Shown here in pieces: positions 1 to 9,402 of a stretch of DNA of 64,000 nt (positions within the stretch are counted from its first letter, which is position 1; the number at the start of each line of letters is the position of its first letter). Below the pieces are notes generated by a model. The model made no database searches and was not told the origin of the DNA. It saw only the letters and a list, made by a program, of their open reading frames with translations. The stretch spans positions 62,001 through 126,000 of the forward strand of contig PDOZ01000027.1 in the NCBI GenBank assembly GCA_002747325.1, written 5' to 3'. A program made the position numbers and the translations under genes. The stretch is from Rhodobacterales bacterium. GTDB lineage: Bacteria > Pseudomonadota > Alphaproteobacteria > Rhodobacterales > Rhodobacteraceae.

Positions 1-13
1 GAGCCTCCGGCGG

Positions 14-35
14 GAGTATTTTTACTAAGAAGAAG
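14..35 (-). repeat. Intergenic 22-bp motif, copy 1
   Basis: Reads as CTTCTTCTTAG, three free bases (TAA), AAATACTC on the minus strand. It matches 11 other intergenic copies at all 19 fixed positions. Its outer flank carries a GCCTCCGGCGGGAG stretch. It faces copy 2 (273-294) as an inverted pair about 240 bp apart. Confidence 0.85.
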
Positions 36-272
36 GGGCGCGCCGGGGACGGATGGCATATGCCAGCGCAGGGCCCGTTGGGGCGTGGCCAGTTAAAGCA
101 TAACCAGTCGGCGCAAGGCCATAGCCCAAAGCCGACGAGGTTACCCCACCAAGCGCCGTTCCTCATCGGCAAGGGCGCTCAGTGGGGCTTCTCCTTAGGC
201 GGCCATCGGCTCTCCAGCCTGTTCCGCAGAATCACTCTACCCCACCAAGGGTTAAAAAAGAGTAAATGCGTG
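36..272. other. Non-coding stretch between motif copies 1 and 2
   Basis: No convincing gene is seen here. An 85-codon open frame from position 60 has no Shine-Dalgarno sequence, has low-complexity content and runs through motif copy 2, so it is not called. The phrase ACCCCACCAAG occurs twice (near 145 and 239). The stretch is probably the 3' flank of a gene outside the window plus the leader of the GST gene. Confidence 0.5.
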
Positions 273-294
273 CTTCTTCTTAGTATAAATACTC
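273..294 (+). repeat. Intergenic 22-bp motif, copy 2
   Basis: CTTCTTCTTAG, TAT, AAATACTC, followed by the extended flank ACAACACGGC that is shared with copies 4, 7 and 11. It ends 43 bp before the GST start codon. Confidence 0.85.
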
Positions 295-337
295 ACAACA
301 CGGCATTTGCCGGATAAGCGGCTTTGGGGGAGGACGC

Positions 338-973
338 ATGACCATCAAGCTCTATTGCTTCGGCGAAAGCGGAAATTCATACAAAGCCGCGCTGCCGCTG
401 GAACTGTCCGGTCTTGATTGGACGCCGGTTTACGTTGACTTTTTCAACGGCGAGACCCGCAGCCCGGAATACCGCGCGCTGAATCCCATGGGCGAGGTGC
501 CGGTCTTGGTCGATGGCGACGTGACCCTGACCCAATCCGGCGTCATGCAGCATTACATCGCCGAGAAATCCGGCAAGTTTGGCGGGACGGATAAACAGCA
601 GGCGCGCGAGGTGTTGCGCTGGCAGTTCTGGGACAATCACAAGATGTCCTCCGTCGCCGGCAGCACCCGGTTTCTCAACAATTTCCTGCCGCAGGAAAAG
701 CGCCCTGCCCCGGTGATCGCGTTTCAGAAGGCCCGCCTGAAGGACGCGTTCAAGGTGCTGGAAGGCGCGCTGAGCGACCGCAACTGGTTGGTGGGCGACG
801 GCCCGACAATGGCCGACTTTTCCTGCTGCGGCTACCTTTACTACCCCGAGCCATTCGGTTTCGACCGCGCCGACTGGCCCGCCATTGATGCCTGGCTCAA
901 CCGCATTTCGCGGCTGCCCGGCTGGAAACACCCGTATGATCTGATGCCCGGCAGTCCGGCGGATCGTGCTTAA
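338..973 (+). CDS. Glutathione S-transferase family protein
   Basis: The 211-residue protein has the usual GST layout. An N-terminal thioredoxin-like domain (about residues 1-80) contains ESGNSYK at the glutathione-activating turn, the cis-proline motif NPMGEVPVL and the gamma-glutamyl-binding QSGVMQHYIAE. An all-helical C-terminal domain follows (about 90-200). A Ser rather than Tyr or Cys sits at the likely catalytic turn. GSTs of this kind conjugate glutathione to electrophiles or reduce peroxides in the cytosol. The start has GGGGGAGGA upstream. The thiolase gene begins 16 bp downstream, so it may be co-transcribed with the beta-oxidation genes. Its substrate cannot be told from sequence. 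Confidence 0.88.
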   Translation: MTIKLYCFGESGNSYKAALPLELSGLDWTPVYVDFFNGETRSPEYRALNPMGEVPVLVDGDVTLTQSGVMQHYIAEKSGKFGGTDKQQAREVLRWQFWDNHKMSSVAGSTRFLNNFLPQEKRPAPVIAFQKARLKDAFKVLEGALSDRNWLVGDGPTMADFSCCGYLYYPEPFGFDRADWPAIDAWLNRISRLPGWKHPYDLMPGSPADRA

Positions 974-989
974 CGGAGGAGGACCCCCC

Positions 990-2198
<1,209 letters not shown>

Positions 2199-2210
2199 GG
2201 AGAAGCTCAA

Positions 2211-4406
2211 ATGGTTGATTTCACTCTGAAAACCGGCGCGGACGGTGTTGGCGTCATTACCTGGGACTGCAAAGACAAGTCCATGAATGTCATGAGCTTC
2301 GAGGCGCTTGGCGAGCTGGAAGCCTGCATTGATCAGGCGCTGGCCGATGATGCGGTCAAGGGCATCGTCATCACCTCCGGCAAGGACAGCTTCGCCGCGG
2401 GTATGGACCTCAATGTGCTGGCCGATTTCAAAAAGGCCGCAGGCGACAACCCCGCGAAGGGCGTGTTTGAAGGCACGATGAAGATGCACCACATCCTGCG
2501 CAAGATCGAACGCGCGGGCATGGATCCGAAGACGCTGAAGGGCGGCAAACCGATTGCGGCGGCGCTGACCGGCACCGCGATGGGCATCGGCTTTGAACTG
2601 CCGCTGGCGACACACCGCATCTTCCTCGCCGACAACCCGAAGGCCAAGGTTGGCCTGCCGGAAATCATGGTTGGCATCTTCCCCGGCGCAGGCGGCACCA
2701 CGCGGATGGTGCGCAAGCTCGGCGCCATGAGCGCGGCGCCCTTCCTGCTCGAAGGCAAGACCCTCGCCCCGGCCAAGGCCAAGTCCTCCGGGCTGGTCGA
2801 TGAGGTCGTTGCACCCGACGCGCTGATGGATGCCGCCAAGGCCTGGGTGCTGTCCGCCAAGGACGCCGATCTGGTCAAGCCGTGGGACGCCAAGGGTTAC
2901 AAAATGCCCGGCGGCACCCCCTATCACCCGGCGGGTTTCCAGACCTTCATCGGCGCCGCTGCCATGATCCACGCCAAGACCAAGGGCGCTTATCCGGCGG
3001 CCAAGGCGCTGCTGGCGGCGGTGTATGAAGGCGCGATGGTGCCGTTTGACACGGCGCTGGAAGTCGAGGCGCGCTGGTTCACCTCCGTCGTGCTGAACCC
3101 GTCTTCCGAGGCGATGATCCGCTCGCTGTTCATCAACAAGCAGGCGCTGGAAAAAGGCGCGGTGCGGCCGAAGGACGTTGCGGATCAGAAGGTCAAAAAG
3201 GTCGGCGTGCTGGGCGCGGGCATGATGGGCGCGGGCATCGCGCTGGTCTCCGCCAAGGCGGGCATCGAAGTGGTGCTGATCGACCAGAATCAGGAAGCTG
3301 CGGATCGCGGCAAAGCCTATTCCGAGGCCTATATGGACAAGGGCATCGCCCGCAAGAAGGCCACGCCGGAGAAGAAGGAAGCGCTGCTGGCCAACATCAC
3401 CGCGACCACCGATCTCGAGGCGCTCAAGGGCTGTGACCTGATCGTGGAAGCGGTGTTCGAGGACGTGGCGGTCAAGGCGGAAATGACCAAGAAGGTTGAA
3501 GCCATCGTCGGCCCGGACTGCATCTTTGCCTCCAACACCTCGACCCTGCCGATCACCGAACTGGCGCAGGCCAGCGCGCGGCCGGAGCAATTCATCGGCA
3601 TCCACTTCTTCTCGCCGGTCGAGAAGATGCTGCTGGTGGAAATCATCAAGGGCGCCAAGACCGGCGACCGGGCCGTGGCCAAAGCGCTCGACTATGTGCG
3701 CCAGATCCGCAAGACCCCGATCGTGGTTAACGACGCGCGCTTCTTCTACGCCAACCGCTGCATCATCCCCTATATCAACGAGGGGATCCGCATGGTCGGC
3801 GAGGGGGTGAACCCGTCGCTGATCGAAGGCGCGGCGCAGCTTCTGGGCTTCCCGGTCGGACCGCTGCAACTGGTGGACGAAACCTCCATCGACCTCGGCG
3901 TCAAGATCGCCAAGGCGACCCGCGCCGCGATGGGCGACGCCTACCCGGACGGCGAGGTTGACAAGGTGGTGTTCTGGATGGCCGATCAGGGCCGGATGGG
4001 CCGCAAGGTTGGCAAGGGCTTTTACGACTACGATGCCCGCGGCAAGCGCACGGGCCTATGGCCGGATCTGGCGGCGCAATACCCGCTGGCCGCCGAGCAG
4101 CCGGAGCTTGAAGAGGTGCAGAACCGCCTGATGATGGCGCAGGTGCTGGAAGCGGTGCGGGCGCTGGAAGAAGGCGTGCTGACCGACATCCGCGAAGGCG
4201 ATGTGGGCGCCATTCTGGGCTGGGGCTTCGCGCCGTGGTCCGGCGGGCCGCTCTGCTGGCTCGACATGATCGGTGCGGACAAGGCAGCGGCGATCTGTGA
4301 CGATCTGACCGCTCGTCACGGCGCACGGTTCACCACCCCGGACCTGCTGCGCGACATGGCTGAGAAGGGCGACACCTTCTACGCCCGCTTCGCGCCGGGC
4401 AAGTAA
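2211..4406 (+). CDS. fadJ: Fused enoyl-CoA hydratase / 3-hydroxyacyl-CoA dehydrogenase
   Basis: The 731-residue multifunctional beta-oxidation protein has an N-terminal crotonase domain (about 1-200, with an oxyanion region around KDSFAAGMDL and FPGAGGTTRMV). An NAD-binding dehydrogenase domain starts near residue 325 (glycine loop VGVLGAGMMGAG). The C-terminal dehydrogenase domain covers about 510-720, with IHFFSPVEKM and FYANRCIIPYINEG. It should hydrate enoyl-CoA and oxidise the 3-hydroxy product for the neighbouring thiolase. Its length fits FadJ/FadB alpha-subunits. GGAG lies upstream of the ATG. A strong terminator follows the stop. Assignment to FadJ rather than FadB is by general resemblance only. 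Confidence 0.92.
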   Translation: MVDFTLKTGADGVGVITWDCKDKSMNVMSFEALGELEACIDQALADDAVKGIVITSGKDSFAAGMDLNVLADFKKAAGDNPAKGVFEGTMKMHHILRKIERAGMDPKTLKGGKPIAAALTGTAMGIGFELPLATHRIFLADNPKAKVGLPEIMVGIFPGAGGTTRMVRKLGAMSAAPFLLEGKTLAPAKAKSSGLVDEVVAPDALMDAAKAWVLSAKDADLVKPWDAKGYKMPGGTPYHPAGFQTFIGAAAMIHAKTKGAYPAAKALLAAVYEGAMVPFDTALEVEARWFTSVVLNPSSEAMIRSLFINKQALEKGAVRPKDVADQKVKKVGVLGAGMMGAGIALVSAKAGIEVVLIDQNQEAADRGKAYSEAYMDKGIARKKATPEKKEALLANITATTDLEALKGCDLIVEAVFEDVAVKAEMTKKVEAIVGPDCIFASNTSTLPITELAQASARPEQFIGIHFFSPVEKMLLVEIIKGAKTGDRAVAKALDYVRQIRKTPIVVNDARFFYANRCIIPYINEGIRMVGEGVNPSLIEGAAQLLGFPVGPLQLVDETSIDLGVKIAKATRAAMGDAYPDGEVDKVVFWMADQGRMGRKVGKGFYDYDARGKRTGLWPDLAAQYPLAAEQPELEEVQNRLMMAQVLEAVRALEEGVLTDIREGDVGAILGWGFAPWSGGPLCWLDMIGADKAAAICDDLTARHGARFTTPDLLRDMAEKGDTFYARFAPGK

Positions 4407-4432
4407 GCGACTTGCACTAATCGAACATTTAC

Positions 4433-4466
4433 CCCCGTCCCGAGGCTCTTGGGGCGGGGTTTTCTT
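4433..4466 (+). terminator. Rho-independent terminator after fadJ
   Basis: A nine-base-pair stem (CCCCGTCCC with GGGGCGGGG, one G-U pair) encloses a nine-base loop and is followed by TTTTCTT. It ends the GST-thiolase-fadJ unit. The convergent sulfotransferase gene ends 6 bp further on. Confidence 0.9.
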
Positions 4467-4472
4467 ATCTTA

Positions 4473-5135
4473 TTACGACTTTTGCCGATCGAACCCGTAG
4501 CCAAAGCGCGCAATGTCTTCCGCGCAAATATCGGCCACAATCGCCGCGGTTTTATCGGTGTAATAGCCCCGGTAATCCGCCCGCCGGTCGCTGGCATTAA
4601 CCCGCGCAATCGGCCCGAGCCTGAAGCCCAGATGCGCCTCCAGCGGCGCAATATCCTCCGCCAGATGCTCCAGCCGGATGAACAAATCGCCGCAATCACG
4701 CCCTGCCCCGTCGCGCACGAAATCGGTATAGCTCTCCGCCCGAAACCCCGCCTGTATCGGCTTCGCCGCCAGAAAGGCCGCAAAGTCCAACCGCTGCGCC
4801 AGCCCCACCGCCGGGTGGTCAAAGCGCTGCACCCGCAGCCAGTGGTAGTAGCTCACCAGCCGGTCCCACGGATTGCGCACCAGCGTGAAAACGAAAAACG
4901 CCACCGCCTCCTCGCGCGTGATCAACCCCTCTAGGTCCGCCAGTTTTGAGTGCTTCCACAACCGCCCCACGCTCTTGACCGAGGCCAGCTTCCGCCGCCG
5001 CTTGCGCGCTTTCGGCGTATCCCCCGCCATCACATCCTCCGCCATCGCCCGCGCCTCCAACGCCAAAGCGAGCGCCGTGCCCCCGGTTTTGGGAGCATGA
5101 AGAAAGATATATTTGCGGCCGCGCGACAGGATCAT
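4473..5135 (-). CDS. Sulfotransferase family protein
   Basis: The 220-residue protein carries the two PAPS-binding signatures of sulfotransferases. The 5'-phosphosulfate loop is FLHAPKTGGTAL near residues 11-22, and the 3'-phosphate-binding segment is LVRNPWDRLVSYYHW near 86-100. Such enzymes transfer sulfate from PAPS to carbohydrates or other hydroxyl acceptors. In roseobacters they often decorate surface glycans. No signal peptide or membrane segment is visible. It stands alone and convergent to fadJ, upstream of a divergent Hint-domain protein. The acceptor is unknown. Confidence 0.8.
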   Translation of the reverse strand: MILSRGRKYIFLHAPKTGGTALALALEARAMAEDVMAGDTPKARKRRRKLASVKSVGRLWKHSKLADLEGLITREEAVAFFVFTLVRNPWDRLVSYYHWLRVQRFDHPAVGLAQRLDFAAFLAAKPIQAGFRAESYTDFVRDGAGRDCGDLFIRLEHLAEDIAPLEAHLGFRLGPIARVNASDRRADYRGYYTDKTAAIVADICAEDIARFGYGFDRQKS

Positions 5136-5356
5136 GCGAACACTCTACGCCGCCACCCGCCGCCAGAAAACCGCCAAAACATCCGGCCCGCAGGCAGGGC
5201 AGCTTTCTCTGCCACAAAACCGCCTGAAGCATCAAATTCCGCTCCAACATCAGACATATTCTAAACAAATTTTATGAATATTTTAGCGGAAACAAGCCTC
5301 CCCTTCCTGGAGGAAGTTGATTCGTAGTTTGGAGCAGGCACAGACCTGTTTGACCC

Positions 5357-6589
5357 ATGGCAGACGCACTCCTCGGCGGCATCGTCATCAACGAAATTCT
5401 CGTTGATCCCAACGGTGCGCAGAATTTCGATACCGATGGCAACGGCACCGCCGCCGCCACGGATGAATATATCGAATTGTACAACAGTTCGGACAGCCCG
5501 ATCGACATTTCCGGGCTTCAGCTCTGGGATCAGGGCGTCGGGCACTGGTTCACCTTCCCGCCCGGCACCATCCTGCAACCCGGCGGGCATGCCATGGTCA
5601 TGTCCGGGGTGCAACCGGGCGGCTCCCTGCCGACCGGCGGGCCGGATGACCTGTTTTTTGACGCGGGCCGCGGCAGCCCACTGATCAACAATGGCGGCGA
5701 TAACGTCACCGTCTATGACCCGAACAGCGACACCTTCATTCAGGCGACCTTCAACGGCGACAGCCTCGACGATCCAACGGCGGGCAATGGCGGCTATTCC
5801 GGCTTTTCCTCCACCGCGACCCGTATCGGCAACGGCGAAGATTTCGGCAATGATACCGATGGCCAGTCCCTGCAACGCACCGGCGACGGGGCCGATACCT
5901 TTGGCAGCGGCACCCCGACGCCGGGCAACACCAATATCTGCTTCGCCAACGGCACTTTCCTGCTGACGCCGAAAGGCGCCCGCGCCATCGAAACGCTCAA
6001 GGTCGGCGACGAGGTCATCACCAGCGACCACGGCGCGCGTAAAATCCGCTGGGTTTTCGCCAAAACCTGGGCGCCGGAACAGATCGCTCAGGCGCCCAAT
6101 CTCGCAGCGGTGCATATCCGGCAGGGGGCGCTCGGCCCCGGCCTGCCCTCCCGCGACCTGCGCCTGTCGCAACAACACCGGGTTTTAGTGCAAAGCGCCA
6201 TCGCGCAACGCATGTTCGGACGCCCAGAAGTGCTGATCCCGGCCAAGGCGCTGCTGGGCCTGCCGGGGGTGCATCTCGATTTCTCCCCGCAGCCGGTAAC
6301 ATATTACCACATCCTGCTGCAAAACCACGAAATCCTCTTCGCCAACGGTATCCCGACCGAAAGCCTCTATCTGGGCCAACAGGCGCTGACCTCAATCCCG
6401 CAAGCCGCGTTGCAGGAAATCGAAACCATCCTCGACCTGTCCCTCGCCGCCCTGCGCCAAGGCCAGCACCAGACCCAGCCCGCCCGCCTGCTGGTTCAAG
6501 GCACGAAAGCAAGCCGCCTCATCGCCCGCCACAGGAAAAACCACCGCCCGGTTCTGCCGCCCTGCGCCCCAACCCAACTCGCGGCGTAA
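5357..6589 (+). CDS. Lamin-tail domain plus Hint domain protein
   Basis: The 410-residue protein has two modules. Residues about 6-180 look like a lamin-tail (LTD) fold: VINEILVDPNG at the start, EYIELYNSSDSPIDISGLQLWD, FPPGTILQPGG and a PGNTN end. Residues 195 to about 350 form a Hint domain: it opens with Cys195 in ICFANGT and contains LKVGDEVITSDHG, the block LRLSQQHRVLV with its His, and LFANGIPTESLYLG. LTD domains are found in secreted nucleases and surface proteins; this type of Hint domain is abundant in Rhodobacterales. No classical signal peptide is visible and the Shine-Dalgarno is poor. The basic 60-residue tail is unassigned. Self-processing is inferred from the Hint signature only. 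Confidence 0.75.
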   Translation: MADALLGGIVINEILVDPNGAQNFDTDGNGTAAATDEYIELYNSSDSPIDISGLQLWDQGVGHWFTFPPGTILQPGGHAMVMSGVQPGGSLPTGGPDDLFFDAGRGSPLINNGGDNVTVYDPNSDTFIQATFNGDSLDDPTAGNGGYSGFSSTATRIGNGEDFGNDTDGQSLQRTGDGADTFGSGTPTPGNTNICFANGTFLLTPKGARAIETLKVGDEVITSDHGARKIRWVFAKTWAPEQIAQAPNLAAVHIRQGALGPGLPSRDLRLSQQHRVLVQSAIAQRMFGRPEVLIPAKALLGLPGVHLDFSPQPVTYYHILLQNHEILFANGIPTESLYLGQQALTSIPQAALQEIETILDLSLAALRQGQHQTQPARLLVQGTKASRLIARHRKNHRPVLPPCAPTQLAA

Positions 6590-6635
6590 TCGCGCAGACA
6601 TGGGGCATCACAATGACCGCCCCGCAGACGGGCTT

Positions 6636-7313
6636 TTAAACCTCTTTCAACCGATAAAATGGCGGCGTTTTCAGACCGGCCTCGTGAATCGCAGCCTTCA
6701 GCCTGTCCGACACATAGAAATTGAACCCTGAAATGCCGGTCTCGGGCGTGACAAGTCCGCGCCAGATATGATGATCCCCGATCACACTGCGCGACAAAGC
6801 AATTCCATGTGCATGGTTTTCCTTGGGGCGCATCATTTTTATTATCCGGCCGGATTTTTTCCAACAACTGGGATCGCTTTTCTCTTTGTCGAAGGGGTCC
6901 AGTTGGCTCAGGACCCGGAGCATAAAATACTCCGTGGGATAAGCCTCTCCCGAACGTTGGATAATCTCAACGGGCCAGATCTGATGACGCCCAGGCTCCA
7001 GATCCGCGATAAGTTTGAGAAGTGGTGGCGAAACCGCGATCGCATATCCGAGATCAATAATGTCCCCGAGCGACTGATAATATTTTGCAAGAGAATACCG
7101 CTTGGGCAACAGGTCCTCAGCGATAGGATCAGTACCTCGATGCATGTCCCGAAGCAGGTCAATCCTGAATTGAGTAAAGAACTCCTGCTCGGCCTTTCCC
7201 TTGGCAGATAGTTCCTGGAAGCGCGCTTCCAGATAGTCGTCATAAAAGCCGAGAAACTCACCATCCGGTCGAAATCTGCCGTAGGTTGAAGGGGTGTCAA
7301 ATCCGTAAGCCAT
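6636..7313 (-). CDS. Imm11-like (DUF1629) putative immunity protein
   Basis: The 225-residue protein resembles the Imm11/DUF1629 family seen next to polymorphic toxins. Shared features are the central run ISPPLLKLI-like AVSPPLLKLIADLEPG, IWPVEIIQRSG, then YFMLRVLSQLDPFDKEKS, and the closing GFNFYVSDRLKAAIHEAGLKT. The N-terminal 70 residues are unassigned. The start at 7313 has AGAGG upstream; a longer frame adds a non-conserved basic leader. Base composition looks less GC-rich than its neighbours, hinting at transfer. It converges on the Hint-domain gene, which ends 46 bp away. No toxin domain was recognised nearby, so its role as an immunity protein is an inference. Confidence 0.6.
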   Translation of the reverse strand: MAYGFDTPSTYGRFRPDGEFLGFYDDYLEARFQELSAKGKAEQEFFTQFRIDLLRDMHRGTDPIAEDLLPKRYSLAKYYQSLGDIIDLGYAIAVSPPLLKLIADLEPGRHQIWPVEIIQRSGEAYPTEYFMLRVLSQLDPFDKEKSDPSCWKKSGRIIKMMRPKENHAHGIALSRSVIGDHHIWRGLVTPETGISGFNFYVSDRLKAAIHEAGLKTPPFYRLKEV

Positions 7314-7457
7314 GCTGTGCCTCTTCTTTCGCCCTTTCCCAGAATGAAAGCGGTTCACCCCGCGACGCCGAGCTTTAGAGTTTCGTTCAAACCCAACAGG
7401 ATACAGATGGAAAGGCCGGGGATTTTTTTTAGGTTTAGCGTTGTTCCTCTCATCAGG

Positions 7458-7524
7458 GCTTGCTGGCAAAGGCCACTCTCATTCCCGCCAGCAAGCGGGG
7501 CGCCGGTGTTTCATCTGGCGCCCC
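7458..7524. repeat. Two adjacent hairpins downstream of fhs
   Basis: A perfect 10-bp inverted repeat (GCTTGCTGGC at 7458-7467, partner 7487-7496) abuts a second hairpin (GGGGCGCC at 7497-7504, partner 7517-7524). Neither has a T-run on either strand. They lie 14 bp past the fhs stop and could stabilise the fhs mRNA 3' end or act in Rho-dependent termination. Confidence 0.6.
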
Positions 7525-7537
7525 GGTTTGCACGGGC

Positions 7538-9214
7538 TCAGAACAGCCCCTCAACCTCGCCCGCCGCATTCAGCCGGATATTGGCGGCGGCGGGTTTTCG
7601 GGGCAGGCCGGGCATGGTCATGATGGCGCCGCAGACCACGACGATGAACCCCGCCCCCGCCGCCAGCCGCACTTCGCGCACCGGGACCGAATGGCCGGTC
7701 GGGGCGCCTTTCAGGGCGGGGTCGGTGGAGAAAGAATACTGGGTTTTGGCCATGCAAATTGGTAAATCGCCATAGCCCGCCGCCTCCCAGTCGCGCAGCT
7801 GATCGCGGATTTTCTTGTCGGCCAGCACCTCGTCGGCGCGGTAAATCCGCTTGGCGATGGTTTCGATTTTCTCGAAAAGCGGCATGGCATCGGGGTAGAT
7901 CGGCGCGAAATGGCTGGCATCTTTTTCTGCGATTTCAACCACTTTGCGGGCCAGCGCCTCCGCTCCCGCGCCGCCATGCTCCCAATGCTGCGACAGCACC
8001 GCCTGCGCGCCGTGCTGTTCGGCATACGTCTGGATCGCCGCGACTTCGGCTTCGGTATCGGTGACAAAATGGTTAATCGCCACCACGACCGGCACACCGA
8101 AGCTTTTAACGTTTTCGATGTGACGGCCAAGGTTGGCACAACCGGCCGTGACCGCGGCGACATTCTCCTCACCCAGCGCATCCTTGCCAACGCCGCCATT
8201 GGATTTCAGCGCCCGCACCGTGGCGACGATGACCACGGCAGAAGGGGCCAGCCTGGCCTTGCGGCACTTGATATTCATGAATTTTTCCGCCCCGAGATCG
8301 GCGCCGAACCCCGCTTCCGTCACCACATAATCCGCCAGTTTCAGCGCAGTTTTGGTGGCGATGACCGAGTTGCAGCCATGGGCAATATTGGCGAAGGGAC
8401 CACCATGCACAAAGGCGGGGTTGTTCTCCAGCGTCTGCACCAGGTTCGGCTGCATCGCGTCTTTCAACAGCACTGCCATAGCGCCTTCGGCACCGATGTC
8501 ACGGCAATAAACCGGGCTGCGATCACGGCGATAGGCGACGATAATATCGCCGAGGCGCGCTTCGAGGTCGGTGAGATTTTCAGCGAGGCACAGGATGGCC
8601 ATGACCTCGGAAGCGACGGTGATGTCGTAGCCGGTTTGGCGCGGGAAGCCGTTGGCCACCCCGCCGAGCGAAGTCACGATATCGCGCAGCGCCCGGTCGT
8701 TCATGTCCACCACGCGCCGCCAGGTCACGCGACGTTCGTCGATTTGCAGCTCATTGCCCCAGTAGATATGGTTGTCGATCATGGCCGAAAGCAGGGAATG
8801 GGCCGAGGTGATGGCGTGAAAATCGCCGGTGAAATGCAGGTTCATGTCCTCCATCGGCACCACTTGCGCCTTCCCGCCGCCCGCAGCCCCGCCTTTCATG
8901 CCGAAATTCGGCCCGAGCGAAGCTTCGCGGATACAAACGGCGGCGTTTTTGCCGATGCGATTGAGACCATCGACCAGCCCGACGGTGGTGGTGGTTTTGC
9001 CTTCACCGGCGGGGGTCGGGTTGATGGCGGTGACGAGGATCAGCCGCCCGTCGTCACGGTCCTGTAAGCTGTCGATGAAGTCCTGATTAACCTTGGCCTT
9101 GTCGTGGCCATAGGGAACGAGATGCTCGAAGTCGATGCCGAGTTTCTCGCCGATCTCGCGGATCGGGCGCTTGTTGGCTTCGCGGGCGATTTCGATGTCG
9201 GTCTTGTAGGCCAT
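7538..9214 (-). CDS. fhs: Formate-tetrahydrofolate ligase
   Basis: The enzyme makes 10-formyl-tetrahydrofolate from formate, THF and ATP, feeding purine synthesis and, in marine roseobacters, C1 oxidation. The 558-residue product has the family's P-loop [15 protein letters not shown] near residue 60, the region [14 protein letters not shown], and the C-terminal [10 protein letters not shown]...[17 protein letters not shown] block. Length is normal. The ATG at 9214 is preceded by GAGGAAAAC and begins the typical N-terminus [10 protein letters not shown]; the longer open frame upstream has no support. It is transcribed alone, downstream of the ftsH terminator. Confidence 0.96.
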   Translation of the reverse strand: MAYKTDIEIAREANKRPIREIGEKLGIDFEHLVPYGHDKAKVNQDFIDSLQDRDDGRLILVTAINPTPAGEGKTTTTVGLVDGLNRIGKNAAVCIREASLGPNFGMKGGAAGGGKAQVVPMEDMNLHFTGDFHAITSAHSLLSAMIDNHIYWGNELQIDERRVTWRRVVDMNDRALRDIVTSLGGVANGFPRQTGYDITVASEVMAILCLAENLTDLEARLGDIIVAYRRDRSPVYCRDIGAEGAMAVLLKDAMQPNLVQTLENNPAFVHGGPFANIAHGCNSVIATKTALKLADYVVTEAGFGADLGAEKFMNIKCRKARLAPSAVVIVATVRALKSNGGVGKDALGEENVAAVTAGCANLGRHIENVKSFGVPVVVAINHFVTDTEAEVAAIQTYAEQHGAQAVLSQHWEHGGAGAEALARKVVEIAEKDASHFAPIYPDAMPLFEKIETIAKRIYRADEVLADKKIRDQLRDWEAAGYGDLPICMAKTQYSFSTDPALKGAPTGHSVPVREVRLAAGAGFIVVVCGAIMTMPGLPRKPAAANIRLNAAGEVEGLF

Positions 9215-9351
9215 GTTTTCCTCGTATTTTTCGCCTGTTTGCCCCTGTTGCGCGCAAAACCCAAGGGGCAAATGCGGCGTCCGGCAGGTTTTCTGCGCCT
9301 ATCAGCACGCCGGTTGCGCCGGATCGGAACACTCTGTCGTCTATGCGCGGC

Positions 9352-9390
9352 AAAGAAAAGCCCCCGGAAACGCGCCTGGTTTCGGGGGCT
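9352..9390 (-). terminator. Rho-independent terminator after ftsH
   Basis: On the minus strand AGCCCCCGAAAC pairs with GTTTCCGGGGGCT across a short loop and is followed by TTTTCTTTG. It sits 12 bp beyond the ftsH stop and closes the long ruvC-to-ftsH gene row. Confidence 0.88.
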
Positions 9391-9402
9391 GATCTGTTGC
9401 TG

